The notes under the pieces were generated by a model. It searched no databases and was not told the DNA's origin. It worked only from the letters and a program-made list of their open reading frames with translations. Positions 26,123-35,777 of a DNA stretch of 64,000 bases are shown piece by piece; position 1 is the first letter of the stretch; each line of letters starts with the position of its first letter. Position numbers and translations under genes: made by a program. Origin of the DNA: Flexifilum sp963727545 (GTDB taxonomy: Bacteria > Chloroflexota > Anaerolineae > Aggregatilineales > Phototrophicaceae); the NCBI GenBank assembly GCA_963727545.1, contig CAVSGS010000016.1, positions 62,001-126,000 of the forward strand, in the 5' to 3' direction.

Positions 26123-26884
26123 ATGAAACTCAAGTGTCCGGCGTGCGGCGCGCCGATCCCCGCCGCTGCCATCAACGTGCAGCAGATGATCGCCGTCTGC
26201 CCGGAATGCGACAACGTCTTCAAATTCGAGGGCACCTTTCGCCAGCAGCGGCGCAAGCTCAAAGCGCCCGCTCAATTTCAAGTTGCGGACGACGATCCCG
26301 ACCGTCTCGACATGGCGTTTCATTGGTCGTGGCGCACCGAGCCGCCCTTCAGCATGATCACCATCGTGGTCGCGTTTGTCTTCGTGCTGGCGACCTTCGT
26401 CGGCATGGTCGCGGAAAACGCCGGTGGTGCGGCGATCCTGCCGCTGCTGCCCGCTGCTTACTTGGGTTATACACTGCTGACGCTCTTGGTGAACTCGACG
26501 CATTACGAGTCCGACGGCGAAACGCTGGCAGTCTACACCAAACCGCTGCCTTATTTTCGCTACGGCAGCAAGTCGATCCCCATGGACGAGATCGAGCGCG
26601 TCAGCGTCGAGCGCGTCACCGACCCGCGCTTGCCGCAAGGCAAGGATGGCTTCTTCGACGTGTTCGTCCATACGCTCGACGGCGACCTGCAGAAGATCGC
26701 GGCGATCGTCAACTATCAGCACGCCTACTTCATCGCGCAGGAGATCGAGGCATTTATCGGCGCGCTGCGGGAAACGTCCGCGCAGTCGCTCGATCGTGCG
26801 TTGATCGAGACGGACGATGCCGACGCGCCGGATCAGCTTGACGAGCTGCCGGAAGCGCCGCCGTACAAGGCGCTGCGATCGTGA
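26123..26884 (+). CDS. Zinc-ribbon membrane protein
   Basis: 253 residues from ATG 26123. The N-terminal zinc ribbon has two CxxC knuckles (KCPACGAP and VCPECDNVF). About 40 linker residues and two transmembrane helices follow (MITIVVAFVFVLATFVGMVA and ILPLLPAAYLGYTLLTLLV). A soluble C-terminal domain starts near YFRYGSKSIPMDEIERVSVE. The PH-like look of the last domain resembles the protein at 2500. Function unknown. It overlaps the GIY-YIG gene by four bases, so the two are translated together. Confidence 0.75.
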   Translation: MKLKCPACGAPIPAAAINVQQMIAVCPECDNVFKFEGTFRQQRRKLKAPAQFQVADDDPDRLDMAFHWSWRTEPPFSMITIVVAFVFVLATFVGMVAENAGGAAILPLLPAAYLGYTLLTLLVNSTHYESDGETLAVYTKPLPYFRYGSKSIPMDEIERVSVERVTDPRLPQGKDGFFDVFVHTLDGDLQKIAAIVNYQHAYFIAQEIEAFIGALRETSAQSLDRALIETDDADAPDQLDELPEAPPYKALRS

Positions 26885-27384
26885 GCGCCGATCAGTGTAC
26901 GGTCTCGCTCAAACAGTTCTTGGTGACCGAGCAGGTCTGTCCGGCGGAGTGGGCGGGCTTCGATCTGTATCTGATCCGCGACGACGAGGTGGTGTTTTAC
27001 GTCGGACAGTCGGAGAGCGCCTTCGCGCGGGTCTGGGATCATTTTCTGGGCGGCTTCAAAGGACGCTCGACGATTGGGCGCTTTATCCTGTGCAACTGGC
27101 ACGCCTCATTACACTTCACCGTCGAACTGCTGAGTTCGGCGTCGCCGCGCTTCGCCGCAGTCGAGTACGACCGCGATGCCGCCGAGCGCGCCTTGATCGA
27201 GCAGTACGCGCCCTGTTTCAACATCTCGCTCAACCGCACTCCGCACGATCTCCCGGCGCGTTATCGCCCGACGACCGCCAAGCCGCTCTGCTCGCGCAGC
27301 CCGCGCAAGCTGATCATGGAAGCGAGCCGCGCCCTGCAAGCCGAGCAGCGGCGGCAGTGGCTCGACGACGACGCGAGCACTTGA
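26881..27384 (+). CDS. GIY-YIG nuclease-family protein
   Basis: 167 residues, GTG start overlapping the previous stop. The fold signature is diverged but recognisable: FDLYLI at the GIY position, VVFYVGQS at the YIG position, the arginine in FARVWDHF, and the conserved Glu in AERALIEQYAPCFN. This module cleaves DNA in UvrC, homing and restriction enzymes. No other domain is attached; the C-terminal 40 residues are basic (SRSPRKLIMEASRALQAEQR). The biological target is unknown. Coupling to a membrane zinc-ribbon protein is unusual. Confidence 0.78.
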   Translation: MSADQCTVSLKQFLVTEQVCPAEWAGFDLYLIRDDEVVFYVGQSESAFARVWDHFLGGFKGRSTIGRFILCNWHASLHFTVELLSSASPRFAAVEYDRDAAERALIEQYAPCFNISLNRTPHDLPARYRPTTAKPLCSRSPRKLIMEASRALQAEQRRQWLDDDAST

Positions 27385-27450
27385 GTGCTTGACCGTCGCG
27401 TACTTTGCCGGACAATCAAGTCAACTGAAGCGAGGCACCGGGAGGGAACT

Positions 27451-27795
27451 ATGACGCGCAAAAGTTGGCTGACACTGGGGTTGGCGCTGGCGTTCGGCGC
27501 GCTGCTCGGCTACATCGACGTAAATAGCCAAGAAGTGCAGCTGCCGATGTTCTGTTTGCTCTTGTTCTCGTTCGTGCTCGGCGTGATGCAGCCGAAAGGA
27601 GCGTGGCGCTGGGGCGTGCTGATGGGCTTGAGCCTGCCTACTGCTTACTTCGTGATGTTCGCGCTGAACCTGCGAGCGGTCGATGCCCCGCGCTACCCGA
27701 TCACGCTGGTGGTGCTGGTGATCCCGGCGCTGGTGGCGGCTTACGGCGGGGCGCTGGCGCAGCGCTTGAGCCAGCCCGCGACGCCAACCCGCTAA
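27451..27795 (+). CDS. Small integral membrane protein
   Basis: 114 residues, ATG preceded by GGAGGG. Four hydrophobic segments are visible: LTLGLALAFGALLGYI, LPMFCLLLFSFVLGVM, GVLMGLSLPTAYFVMFAL and ITLVVLVIPALVAAYGG. There is no catalytic or transport motif. It follows the GIY-YIG gene at 66 bp on the same strand. Family not recognised. Confidence 0.7.
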   Translation: MTRKSWLTLGLALAFGALLGYIDVNSQEVQLPMFCLLLFSFVLGVMQPKGAWRWGVLMGLSLPTAYFVMFALNLRAVDAPRYPITLVVLVIPALVAAYGGALAQRLSQPATPTR

Positions 27796-27891
27796 TTTTC
27801 GCGCAGGTTAGGTGATTTGGACTTATTCAATTTCGGCGACATTCGCTACAATAAGCGTCCTCACTGGAAACGATTGCTATAGGACGTAGGA

Positions 27892-29046
27892 ATGACCGCC
27901 AATTTCAACACGTACATTGAGCGCCGTAAATCCGACTGCGCGAAGTGGGACTACTATCCTGATGACGTTCTGCCGCTGTGGGTGGCGGATATGGACTTTC
28001 GCTCGCCGGAGCCGGTGATCGCGGCGCTGCACGAGCGGGTCGAGCACGGCGTTTTCGGCTATCAGATGGATTGTCCGGAATTGAGCGACGTGATCGTCGA
28101 GCGCTTGCGGACGCATCACCAGATCGACACCGACGCGAAGGCGATTCAGTTCACGCCCGGTTTGGTCTACGCGGTCAACACGATCAGCCGCACCGTTGGC
28201 GAGCGGGGATCGGGCATCTTGGTGCAGACGCCCGCCTATCCGCCGTTTTTACACGCGCCCAACAGCAGCGATCGCGTGCTGCAAACCGCGCCGCTGGCGC
28301 TGACGGTCGACTTCGGCGTGATGCACTACGAAGTCGATTTTGATGCGCTGGAAGCGGCGATCACGCCGGAGACGCGCCTGTTCATCCTCTGCAATCCGCA
28401 CAATCCGGTTGGGCGGGCGTGGACGCGCGCGGAGTTGGAAGGCATCGCCGAGTTCTGCCTGCGCCACGACCTGATCCTGTGCTCCGACGAAATCCACTGC
28501 GATCTGGTCTACAACGGCTACGAGCACATCTCGATTGCTTCGCTCTCGCCGGAGATCGCCGACCGCACGGTGACGCTGCTCGCGCCGAGCAAAACCTACA
28601 ATATCCCCGGCTTGGGCTTGGGCTTCGCCGTGATCCAGAACGAAGACCTGCGCCAGCGCTTCCACGAGGCGGCGATGGCGGTCGGCGGGCATCCGAGTGT
28701 GATGGGCTATCCGGGCGCGCTGGCTGCCTACACGCAAGGTCAGGAATGGCTGGATGAGGTGCTGGTTTATCTGGAAGGCAACCGCGACGCGGTGGCTGAT
28801 TTCGCCCGCGAGGTGCTGCCGGAGGTGCCGATCACGCAGCCGGAAGCGACGTATTTGACGTGGCTCGACTTCCGCCCGCTGAACCTCGACCCCGATCCGT
28901 ACACCTTCTTCCTCGACAACGCGAAGGTCGCCTTCAGCAACGGCAAGGACTTCGACGCGCCCGGCTTCCTGCGGATCAACTTTGCGACCACGCGCGACAA
29001 CCTCAACGAAGCGCTGGATCGCGTGCGGATGGCGCTCGGACGGTAG
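27892..29046 (+). CDS. PatB/MalY-type PLP-dependent aminotransferase (cystathionine beta-lyase-like)
   Basis: 384 residues. Fold-type I PLP enzyme with LPLWVADMDFRSPEPV at the N-terminus (a PatB hallmark), QFTPGLVYAVN, LCNPHNPVGRAWT, ILCSDEIHCDLVY and the PLP lysine Lys234 in APSKTYNIPGLGLGF. The C-terminal LRINFATTRDNL holds the carboxylate-binding Arg. The subgroup cleaves C-S bonds of cystathionine or cysteine, releasing homocysteine or sulfide in methionine and sulfur metabolism. Some members are aminotransferases. It stands alone and is followed by repeats. Confidence 0.93.
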   Translation: MTANFNTYIERRKSDCAKWDYYPDDVLPLWVADMDFRSPEPVIAALHERVEHGVFGYQMDCPELSDVIVERLRTHHQIDTDAKAIQFTPGLVYAVNTISRTVGERGSGILVQTPAYPPFLHAPNSSDRVLQTAPLALTVDFGVMHYEVDFDALEAAITPETRLFILCNPHNPVGRAWTRAELEGIAEFCLRHDLILCSDEIHCDLVYNGYEHISIASLSPEIADRTVTLLAPSKTYNIPGLGLGFAVIQNEDLRQRFHEAAMAVGGHPSVMGYPGALAAYTQGQEWLDEVLVYLEGNRDAVADFAREVLPEVPITQPEATYLTWLDFRPLNLDPDPYTFFLDNAKVAFSNGKDFDAPGFLRINFATTRDNLNEALDRVRMALGR

Positions 29047-29075
29047 AACGATCTCATCCCAAGCAACCCGCGCTT

Positions 29076-29103
29076 GTAGGGGCGTTATATATAACGCCCC
29101 TAC
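29076..29103. repeat. Family B palindrome
   Basis: Arms GTAGGGGCG/CGCCCCTAC with an alternative core TTATATATAA that is fully self-complementary. Confidence 0.8.
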
Positions 29104-29115
29104 GGACAACTCCGT

Positions 29116-29273
29116 ATTTAGCGTGAATAATGGATTAAGACCCTACAAAAACAACCGGTAACCTACTTAAGCGGTCGACATAACTCGGTTTTCTCGTGTA
29201 GGGGCAGGTTTTAAACCTGCCCCTACGGTGAAAATTTCCCCTCAAATTCCCTATCCATAATTGACGTTATCTA
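29116..29273. repeat. MITE-like element with terminal inverted repeats (copy 2)
   Basis: The left end has TTTAGCGTGAATAATGGATT and the right end has CTATCCATAATTGACGTTA; they are inverted relative to each other. The middle holds TTTTCTCGTGTAGGGGCAGG and CCTGCCCCTACGGTGAAAA. The region from TTTTCTCGTG to the right end matches the copy at 2350-2474 closely, with the palindrome core changed to a TTTAAA-type core. No gene lies in the 269-bp gap. Confidence 0.7.
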
Positions 29274-29315
29274 GTTGTTAGCCACATTACCGTGCCCCGA
29301 TTTGCGCTCTACCAC

Positions 29316-29685
29316 TCAATCTCTAGCCAACTCGAAGATCAGCACCCAGACGGCGAGGTCGAGCTTGTCCGCGCCGTGAATGGCTTGCCATTGGGCGAAA
29401 AAATCCTCGCGACTGGCGTAGCCCTCGGCTTGGGCGTCGGCGAGTGACGCGTCACCCGCGCGCTCGCACTTGATGCCGAGCAGGTGAATCCGCGCGACCG
29501 AGGCGGCGTTGCGCGATGGCTGCACCGCGTAGGTTTTGCCGACACGGTATTTGTCGCGCCCGTGAATCTGCACGGCGACGATCCTGTCCGTCCGCTTCGA
29601 TGGCGGTCTCACCGGCTTTGACGACGCGCCTCGTTTGCGTTTTGCGACCACTCAGCAGCAGGTCAAGCGTGTATTGGAAGATCAT
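29316..29685 (-). CDS. ASCH-domain protein (frameshifted)
   Basis: About 122 residues when one base near 29586-29594 is removed. The N-terminal part MIFQYTLDLLLSGRKTQTRR then joins RIVAVQIHGRDKYRVGKTYA and VARIHLLGIKCERAGD. The GRKTQTRR motif and the following beta-barrel fit ASCH domains, which bind RNA or modified nucleotides. The C-terminus is helical (DFFAQWQAIHGADKLDLAVW). Its ATG overlaps the stop of the upstream membrane-protein gene by four bases. Confidence 0.75.
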
Positions 29686-30761
29686 TCCATTTCCTCCGGC
29701 AGCGCGGGCGGCTGAGCGAGATAACTCAGGAACACGCCGATCACAGCGGCGAAGAAAGTCACGCCCAGCCACATGTGAATCTGCCACCAGATCCCCGCCC
29801 GCGCGATCAGCAGCAGGAAGTAGCTCAGGAACAGGACGAACGGCACGGCGAAGCCGAAAACGCGCAGTGCCAGCGGATTTTCGCGCGCGGGCGGGAGCCA
29901 GCGCAGCAGCCCGTCGCCGACGACCCCGGCGATCAGCGGCGCGAGGATCACGTAGGCGTAAGACTGGCTGTCGCGCCACTGGACGAACAGCATCGCGGCG
30001 GCGTTGACCGTCAAAATCAGCGTGACCGCGCCGAAGGGCAGCCGCCAGCGGCGCAGGGCGAAGATCAGCACGCCCATGAGGATCGCCGCCGGGAACAGGA
30101 TCGCGGCGACGCCTGCCGCATCAAGGACGCTGCGCGTCCCGACGCCGCCGCGATTGCTCCGTCCCACGAAACCATTGGCTTGAGCGAAGGCGTTCGAGAA
30201 CTGGGTGAAAAAGGTCAGCAGCGAGACGATCATCAGCAGCGTGATCACGACCGGCAGCAGATTGCCCCACGTCGGCGCGACGTTGGTTCGCCGCCATGCC
30301 GCCCGCAGCGCTCCCGTGATGATCAGGAAGCCGGAGGTCGCCAAGAGCAGATGCGCGGGGCTGAGCAGGGTCGAGAGGTTGGCTTCGAACCCGGCAATCG
30401 AGTGCCAGATCATGTCGAACACGCCGCCGGCGAAGAACAGCGCCACGCCGATCAGCGACATGGTGTAGCCGTAGGGCAGCGCTCGGCTGAAGGGATAGCC
30501 CTTGCCGATGTTGCGATACTGGGCGATGCCGAGGAACAGCCCGACCGCCAGAATCCCCGAATAGAGCAGCGCGTGAAAGGGCGTGAAGAAGGTGTTGTCG
30601 ACCGCGCCGTGATTGTGGGCGTAGCCGTCGACGAACAGCCCGATCATGAACCACAGCCCCAGCAGCGTCACCGCGAGGTCGAAGCGGACGCTGCCAGCCG
30701 GTCGCTCGTGCGGGCGGCGCGCGCGGACGGTCGCACAGTATTGAAAGTTGCCATAAATCAT
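29682..30761 (-). CDS. Polytopic membrane protein
   Basis: 359 residues if started at the ATG at 30761 (MIYGNFQYCATVRARRP); a longer start at 30860 is possible. About nine hydrophobic helices are visible, such as VTLLGLWFMIGLFVDGYA, MSLIGVALFFAGGVFDMIW, LLPVVITLLMIVSLLTFFT and VILAPLIAGVVGDGLL. Histidines cluster near the start (YAHNHG, TPFHALLYSG, WHSIAGFE), which could bind metal or heme, but this is speculative. Family not recognised. It is translationally coupled to the ASCH gene. Confidence 0.72.
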   Translation of the reverse strand: MIYGNFQYCATVRARRPHERPAGSVRFDLAVTLLGLWFMIGLFVDGYAHNHGAVDNTFFTPFHALLYSGILAVGLFLGIAQYRNIGKGYPFSRALPYGYTMSLIGVALFFAGGVFDMIWHSIAGFEANLSTLLSPAHLLLATSGFLIITGALRAAWRRTNVAPTWGNLLPVVITLLMIVSLLTFFTQFSNAFAQANGFVGRSNRGGVGTRSVLDAAGVAAILFPAAILMGVLIFALRRWRLPFGAVTLILTVNAAAMLFVQWRDSQSYAYVILAPLIAGVVGDGLLRWLPPARENPLALRVFGFAVPFVLFLSYFLLLIARAGIWWQIHMWLGVTFFAAVIGVFLSYLAQPPALPEEME

Positions 30762-31025
30762 CCTGCTGATCAGCCGCCACTGCTTCCAGTTTATCCGCTT
30801 TTGCCGAGATTTGGGGGTATAAACCCAAACGCCCCCTTGAGGCGGGGGGCGCTTGGTCATTTGGGGGAGAAATCTGTCCGCTGGTTCAGGTGGGGGACCA
30901 AACCACGAACAGTTTGACAGTATAGCCGCTGATGCGCTTGGCTGCGCGTGACGTTTACGCGACGCTCGCCCTACGCTCCCGTTACGCTGACATAACAGAA
31001 TTTGTTATAAACGACGCGCTTATCA

Positions 31026-31121
31026 TCTCACCCTTGCCTTCTCTCGGAAGGCAAACACAGTTCGTAGGGGTTTTTAAAGTCCCCTCGCCATGCAATGGAG
31101 AGGGGATTTAGGGGTGAGGTC
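31026..31121. repeat. Family A element, shortened
   Basis: TCTCACCCTTGCC, hairpin CTTCTCTCGGAAGGC, then CCCCTCGCCATGC/AATGGAGAGGGG and GGGGTGAGGT. The first CCCCTCTCC hairpin is missing. The remaining 260 bp up to the membrane-protein gene hold a strong C/G hairpin (CGCCCCC/GGGGGGCG around 30831-30852) but no gene. Confidence 0.75.
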
Positions 31122-31129
31122 GCTTCCGC

Positions 31130-33679
31130 TTATGGCGCATCCTCGTTGTGGGTTTCCGGCTCGGCGTAGGTGGTGACGCTGAAGGGGATGGCGGCGCTGG
31201 TCTGGGTCGATCCGTCGCTCATGTGCGCTTGCGCCACCAGTTCGTGATCGCCAAGCTGGAGCGACCACCACAGGTCCCAAGGTGAGGCATCGACCGTACC
31301 CAGCGTTTCGCCGTCCATGATGTAGGTGACGGACTGCGTGCCCGGCGGCGCGCCGACCGTCAGCCGCAAGCGCTGCGACTCCGCCGGGATCAGCGGCGAG
31401 AGCTTGAAGACGGTGTAGGGATCAGGTTCGAGCAGGCGCAAGCCGACGTCGCGGTCGGGCACGAGCACTTGCGCGCCGCTCGGCGGGATCGGCAGCCCTT
31501 CGCGGATGCCCCAGTCGCGGGCTTCCTGCGGCAGCACGGCGTAGACCCGCTGCACCCGGCGATCCGGCGGGGTGCTGTCGTCGGCGAGCAAGCCGGTCGC
31601 GCTGTCGATGGTGAAGGTCTGGTAGATGTTGTCCGGTTGGGTCGGCTCGGTGCCGTCGATGAACAGTTCAACCCGGCGGCGCGGACACTGCGGCGTCGCC
31701 AGCAAACCGCTCAGCGCGCAAATCTCGCGGGTGACGATGCCGTCCGGCTCGCTGAACTGCTGCTCCGGCTGACCGATCAGCACGGCGCGCATGAAGGCGT
31801 TCCAGATCGGCGCCGCGCCGGTGACGCCGGTCACGTCGACCATCGGCGTGTTGTCGGCGTTGCCGACCCAGACGCCGACCACCAGATTAGGCGTGTAGCC
31901 CATCACCCAGTTGTCGCGGAAATCGGTGGTCGTGCCGGTCTTGGCGGCTGCCGGTCGCCCGATGTTGAGGGCGCTGTTCAGCCCGAACGAGCGGATGCGC
32001 GCCGAGTTGTCGCTCAAAATGTCGCTGATGATGTAGGCGATCCGCTGGTCGAGCACGCGGACAGTCGCAGCGGCCGCGCCGGGCGGCGTCTGCTGCCACT
32101 GGTAGATCACCTGATCGGCTTTGCGGTCGGTCACTTTGAGGATAAACGTCGGCTCGACGCGATAGCCGCCGTTGGGGAAGATGCTGTAGGCTTGCGCCAT
32201 GTCGAGCAGGCGGACTTCGCCGCCGCCCAGCGTGATCGCCAGATCGACGCGGGTGTTGTTCGCCAGCGAGGTCAATCCGGCGTTGGCTGCCAGCGTGACC
32301 ATGCGCGTCGATGCCGATGTGGTCGAGCGTGATCACCGCCGGGATATTGAACGACGACGCCAGCGCCTCGCGGACGAGGACGGGTCCGTGCTCGACCTGC
32401 CCGAAGTTGGCGGGCGTGTAGCTTTCCAGCTTGCGGGTGACGAACGGCGTCTCGACGTCGAGCAGCATGGTCGCCGCCGTGAACGGATCGGGGCGGTCGG
32501 GGTTCATCGCCGCCGCGTAGGTGAACGGCTTGAGCGCGCTCCCCGGCTGGCGCAGCGCCAGCGCCGCGTTGACCGCGCCGTCGATGCGCTCGTCGAAGTA
32601 GTCCGGGCTGCCGAGCATGGTCAGCACTTGCCCGGTGAACGGATCCATTGCGACCAGCGCGGCATTGTTGGCGTTGGCGGGCACTTTCGAGGCATCAATC
32701 GGGTGGTTGATGGCGTCTAACTGCTGCTGCGCGATCCGCTGCGCCTGTCGCTGCCAGTCGAGATCGACCGTCGTCACCACGTCGAGACCGTCGTTGTAAA
32801 GCTGCTCCGGGTAGTCGCGCTCGAGCTGCTTGATCACCGCCATGACGAAATGGGGCGCTTCAATCGGGAACGGACTGGCGGCGAACTGAAGCTGATCGCG
32901 CTTGGCGGCGTCGGCTTGGGCGGTCGTGATGTACTGATTCTGCGCCATCAAGTCGAGGACTTCGGCTTGCCGGTCGCGGGCGACGTCGAGGTTGGTCAGC
33001 GGATCGTAAGTCGCGGGCGCTTGCAGCAGTCCGGCGAGCAGGGCGCACTCGCTCAGCGACAGATCGGGCGCGGACTTGCCGAAATAGGCTTGCGCCGCCG
33101 CCTCGATACCGTAGGCGAGGTTGCCGAAATACGACTGGTTCAGGTAGAGCGCCAGCACGTCGGCTTTGCTGTAGGCGTTTTGCAGTTCGACGGCGAGGAT
33201 CGCCTCGCGCAGCTTGCGCCGCAGCGAGCGCTCGGCGCGCTGTTCGGGATCGAGCAGCAGATTACGCGCGACCTGCTGGGTGATGGTGCTGCCCCCGGCG
33301 ATCACTTCGCCGCCGGTCAGGTTGATCCAGAAGGCGCGGGCGATGCCGACCACGTCGACGCCGGGATGGCTGTAGAAGTTGGCGTCCTCGGTGCTGATCA
33401 CCGCCTGCTGGCATTCCAGCGGGATGGTGTCGAGCGGGATCGCCGTGTTGCGCCCGCTGGTCTGCGAGTCGGCGAGGATTTCGTAGAGCAGCACGCCGTT
33501 GCGGTCGTAGATGCGCGTCGAGGGCAGCGCCATGCCCGCGTGCAGTTGATCGATGGACGGCAAGTCCGCGAACAGCCACGCAGTACGCGAATGCCGCCAG
33601 CGCGATCATGCCGACGCTAGCGATCAGCGCGAGTTTCTGCCAGTCGAGTGAGTGAGGTGAAGCGGCGAATGATGGTCAT
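31130..33679 (-). CDS. Class A penicillin-binding protein (three frameshifts)
   Basis: Bifunctional peptidoglycan synthase of about 850 residues. The ATG is placed at 33679 (MTIIRRFTS); removing one base near 33646, 33582 and 32304 gives a continuous protein. One N-terminal transmembrane helix (LALIASVGMIALAAFAY) is followed by a GT51 glycosyltransferase (STEDANFYSHPGVD, GGSTITQQVARNLLL, LYLNQSYFGN). A transpeptidase follows with active serine in PGSALKPFTY, SSFN and KTGTTTDFRDNWV. A C-terminal beta-rich domain ends DGSTQTSAAIPFSVT, as in PBP1C-like proteins. It polymerises and cross-links the cell wall outside the membrane. Confidence 0.93.
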
Positions 33680-34783
33680 ACGCTATTCTAGCGCAGGTTG
33701 CGCAGATTGTGCAGGATGTACGCTTCTGCGCCGATTGACCTACGCTGATCAAATGCGATACAATTTTGTTAATCGAACGGACATGCGTTCATCAAGGCAG
33801 CTTGTGAGTGACTGAAATATCCTTTGACCGATAGACAGAAAGACCATGATCCGGTTCGCCTTGCCCGGGATTGATGGACGGAACTGTCAGAAAACGAGTG
33901 GCTCGTTCATGATCGGGACGTACGAGAGATCATGGGTTGTTCGAGCTTGATGACAATGGTAACGAACTATCGTCGAGAAGCTTGGAACGACGTTCAGATC
34001 TGCGGATTTCGTATGCATTTGTTGCAGCTGTGGTTTCTTTAAGTCAGCAGTGCCAAGCGAGTTATATGCTTTAAACGAATATCTCATTCTCTGACGCTGT
34101 ATGACCATGACTTTGAAGTAGAATGAGTGGGTCAAGAGTCAAGAGCCAATCAATACAATCTATCAGCAATTATTAGTGGCTCAAACATCATGCATCGAAT
34201 TCAAGCTGGCTAATGTACAGCAGTCGATTGGCTCAACCTCTGCTTATGAACGATGACGTAAAAGTCACAGCTAACGCAGCTTATTGATGAGTTCAAAGAA
34301 GCGCTTGCTTACTGCCGATTTGTCAGATCGACGAAGCCGAATGAAGCAGAAGTCTGCCGCTCATCACATCGAAGTCGCCGTCGATCAGTTGAATTCTGGC
34401 TAAACCCAATAAGAAGCTGATTAGCTATCAGTATCGATGGGCTTGAGAAAGCCGCCACGAACATCAAGCGGCGTAGCTGTATCCCGTATTTGAAGCTGCC
34501 ATCGCCATCGCTGCGATTCTGCGTCACTGTTCAGTGATCGTTTGACTACGAATCCCAAGCGTCGTCGACCTGCTCTGCTACGAAGCATCTCTGGCTAGGA
34601 GTTCAAGCACCGCTAAAGCGGACTCTTCTTTGCAGTCGGCTTCAGCCGACTTGGGTTTGCTAGCCGGACGGTTTCAACCTCCGGCGAGTGTTGGCGTGAC
34701 CCTCCGCGCTTTGCCCGCGATTTTGACTTGTGCTAAACTCCACAAATTAAGACGGCTGGTGCAGAACGAATGACGAGGCGCGT
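33680..34783. other. 1.1-kb GC-poor stretch without a recognisable gene
   Basis: Base composition drops well below the surroundings between about 33750 and 34600, and reading frames on both strands are short and unlike known families. Small frames at 33887-34135 and 34309-34527 (both minus) lack ribosome-binding sites and convincing sequence. Near the right end a hairpin AGTCGGCTTCAGCCGACT (34638-34655) resembles dispersed palindromes of other genomes. The stretch is probably decayed foreign DNA. The promoter of the next gene lies at its right end. Confidence 0.5.
34711..34739 (+). promoter_or_regulatory. Candidate sigma-70 promoter for the LysM protein
   Basis: TTGCCC and TAAACT separated by 17 bases, about 45 bases before the start codon. 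The -10 context TGCTAAACTC is identical to the one before dnaX. Confidence 0.45.
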
Positions 34784-35767
34784 ATGGGGCGGCGAGGATC
34801 GGTTCTTACTCTCGTGATCATCAACGTAATTGTGACGCTGGTCGTCGCCTTCGCGGTGATGTCGATCATCAATTCGCAGGATCAGAATCAGCCGGCGAAC
34901 CAAATCGTGATCACCGTGCCGGTGTTGATCACCGCGACGACGGACGCCAACGCGACCCCGGAAGTTCGCATTATCACGGCGACGCCGCGACCGGGCACGC
35001 CCGACACCGTCGCGCTGCCGACCGGCATCCTCGACGGACTGGAAGGGACGAGCGCGCCGATCCCGACCTTCAACTCGGCGTCGCTCAGCGGCGACGATGC
35101 GCTGCAGCTCACGGCGACGGCGCTCGGACCAAACTGCATCCTCTACACCATCAAAGAAGGCGATACGCCCTATGGCATCGCCGAGGAATACGGCATCGCC
35201 GGTGACGACCTGATGTCGGTCAACGGACTGACTGACGAGTCGGCGGCGTTCCTGCAAATCGGCGACGTGCTGATCGTGCCGCTGGACGGCTGCGACAAGT
35301 CGGCGTTGACGCCGTTACAATCGGTAGTTGAGGCGACCGAAGCCCCGACCGATACGCCGGAGCCGACCGGCACGCCCGCGACCGCGACGCCGCTCCCGTC
35401 CGCGACGGCGCTGCCCTCGGCGACCGCGACCGCCACTCTGCCGCCGACCGCGACCAACGCGCAGGTCGAAATCGTGCGCGTGCTCAACCCCGGCGACATC
35501 AACGCCGAGGCGGTGGACATCCGCAACAATGGCGCGGTGGTCGACGTGACCGGCTGGACGCTCAGCGACGGTGCGGGGCATACTTACACCTTCCCGGAGC
35601 AGCGCTTGTTCCAGCAGAGTATTCTCACCATCAACACCCGCGCCGGCGCGCAGGACACACCGACGGCGAAATTCTGGGGGCTGGATACCGCGCTGTGGTC
35701 GTCCGGCTCGACGCTCACGCTGAGTGACAGCGAAGGACACGTCCAATCCACCTATCGAGTCCCGTGA
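34784..35767 (+). CDS. Membrane-anchored LysM and lamin-tail-domain protein
   Basis: 327 residues. One transmembrane anchor lies at about 8-30 (TLVIINVIVTLVVAFAVMSI), then a Thr/Pro-rich stalk. A LysM domain at about 118-168 (YTIKEGDTPYGIAEEYGI, LQIGDVLIVP) is followed by a second Thr/Pro/Ala-rich linker. A lamin-tail-like beta domain sits at about 228-320 (VDIRNNGAVVDVTGWTLSDG). LysM binds peptidoglycan, so the protein likely spans the wall. The lamin-tail domain is often found in bacterial exoproteins with unclear ligands. It is 10 bp from a DUF1992 gene on the same strand. Confidence 0.88.
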   Translation: MGRRGSVLTLVIINVIVTLVVAFAVMSIINSQDQNQPANQIVITVPVLITATTDANATPEVRIITATPRPGTPDTVALPTGILDGLEGTSAPIPTFNSASLSGDDALQLTATALGPNCILYTIKEGDTPYGIAEEYGIAGDDLMSVNGLTDESAAFLQIGDVLIVPLDGCDKSALTPLQSVVEATEAPTDTPEPTGTPATATPLPSATALPSATATATLPPTATNAQVEIVRVLNPGDINAEAVDIRNNGAVVDVTGWTLSDGAGHTYTFPEQRLFQQSILTINTRAGAQDTPTAKFWGLDTALWSSGSTLTLSDSEGHVQSTYRVP

Positions 35768-35777
35768 GGTTGATCCG

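Noticed and set aside
33887..34135. 82-codon minus-strand frame in the GC-poor stretch
   Set aside because: No ribosome-binding site, no recognisable motif, and neighbouring frames are broken; kept only as part of the gene-free region.
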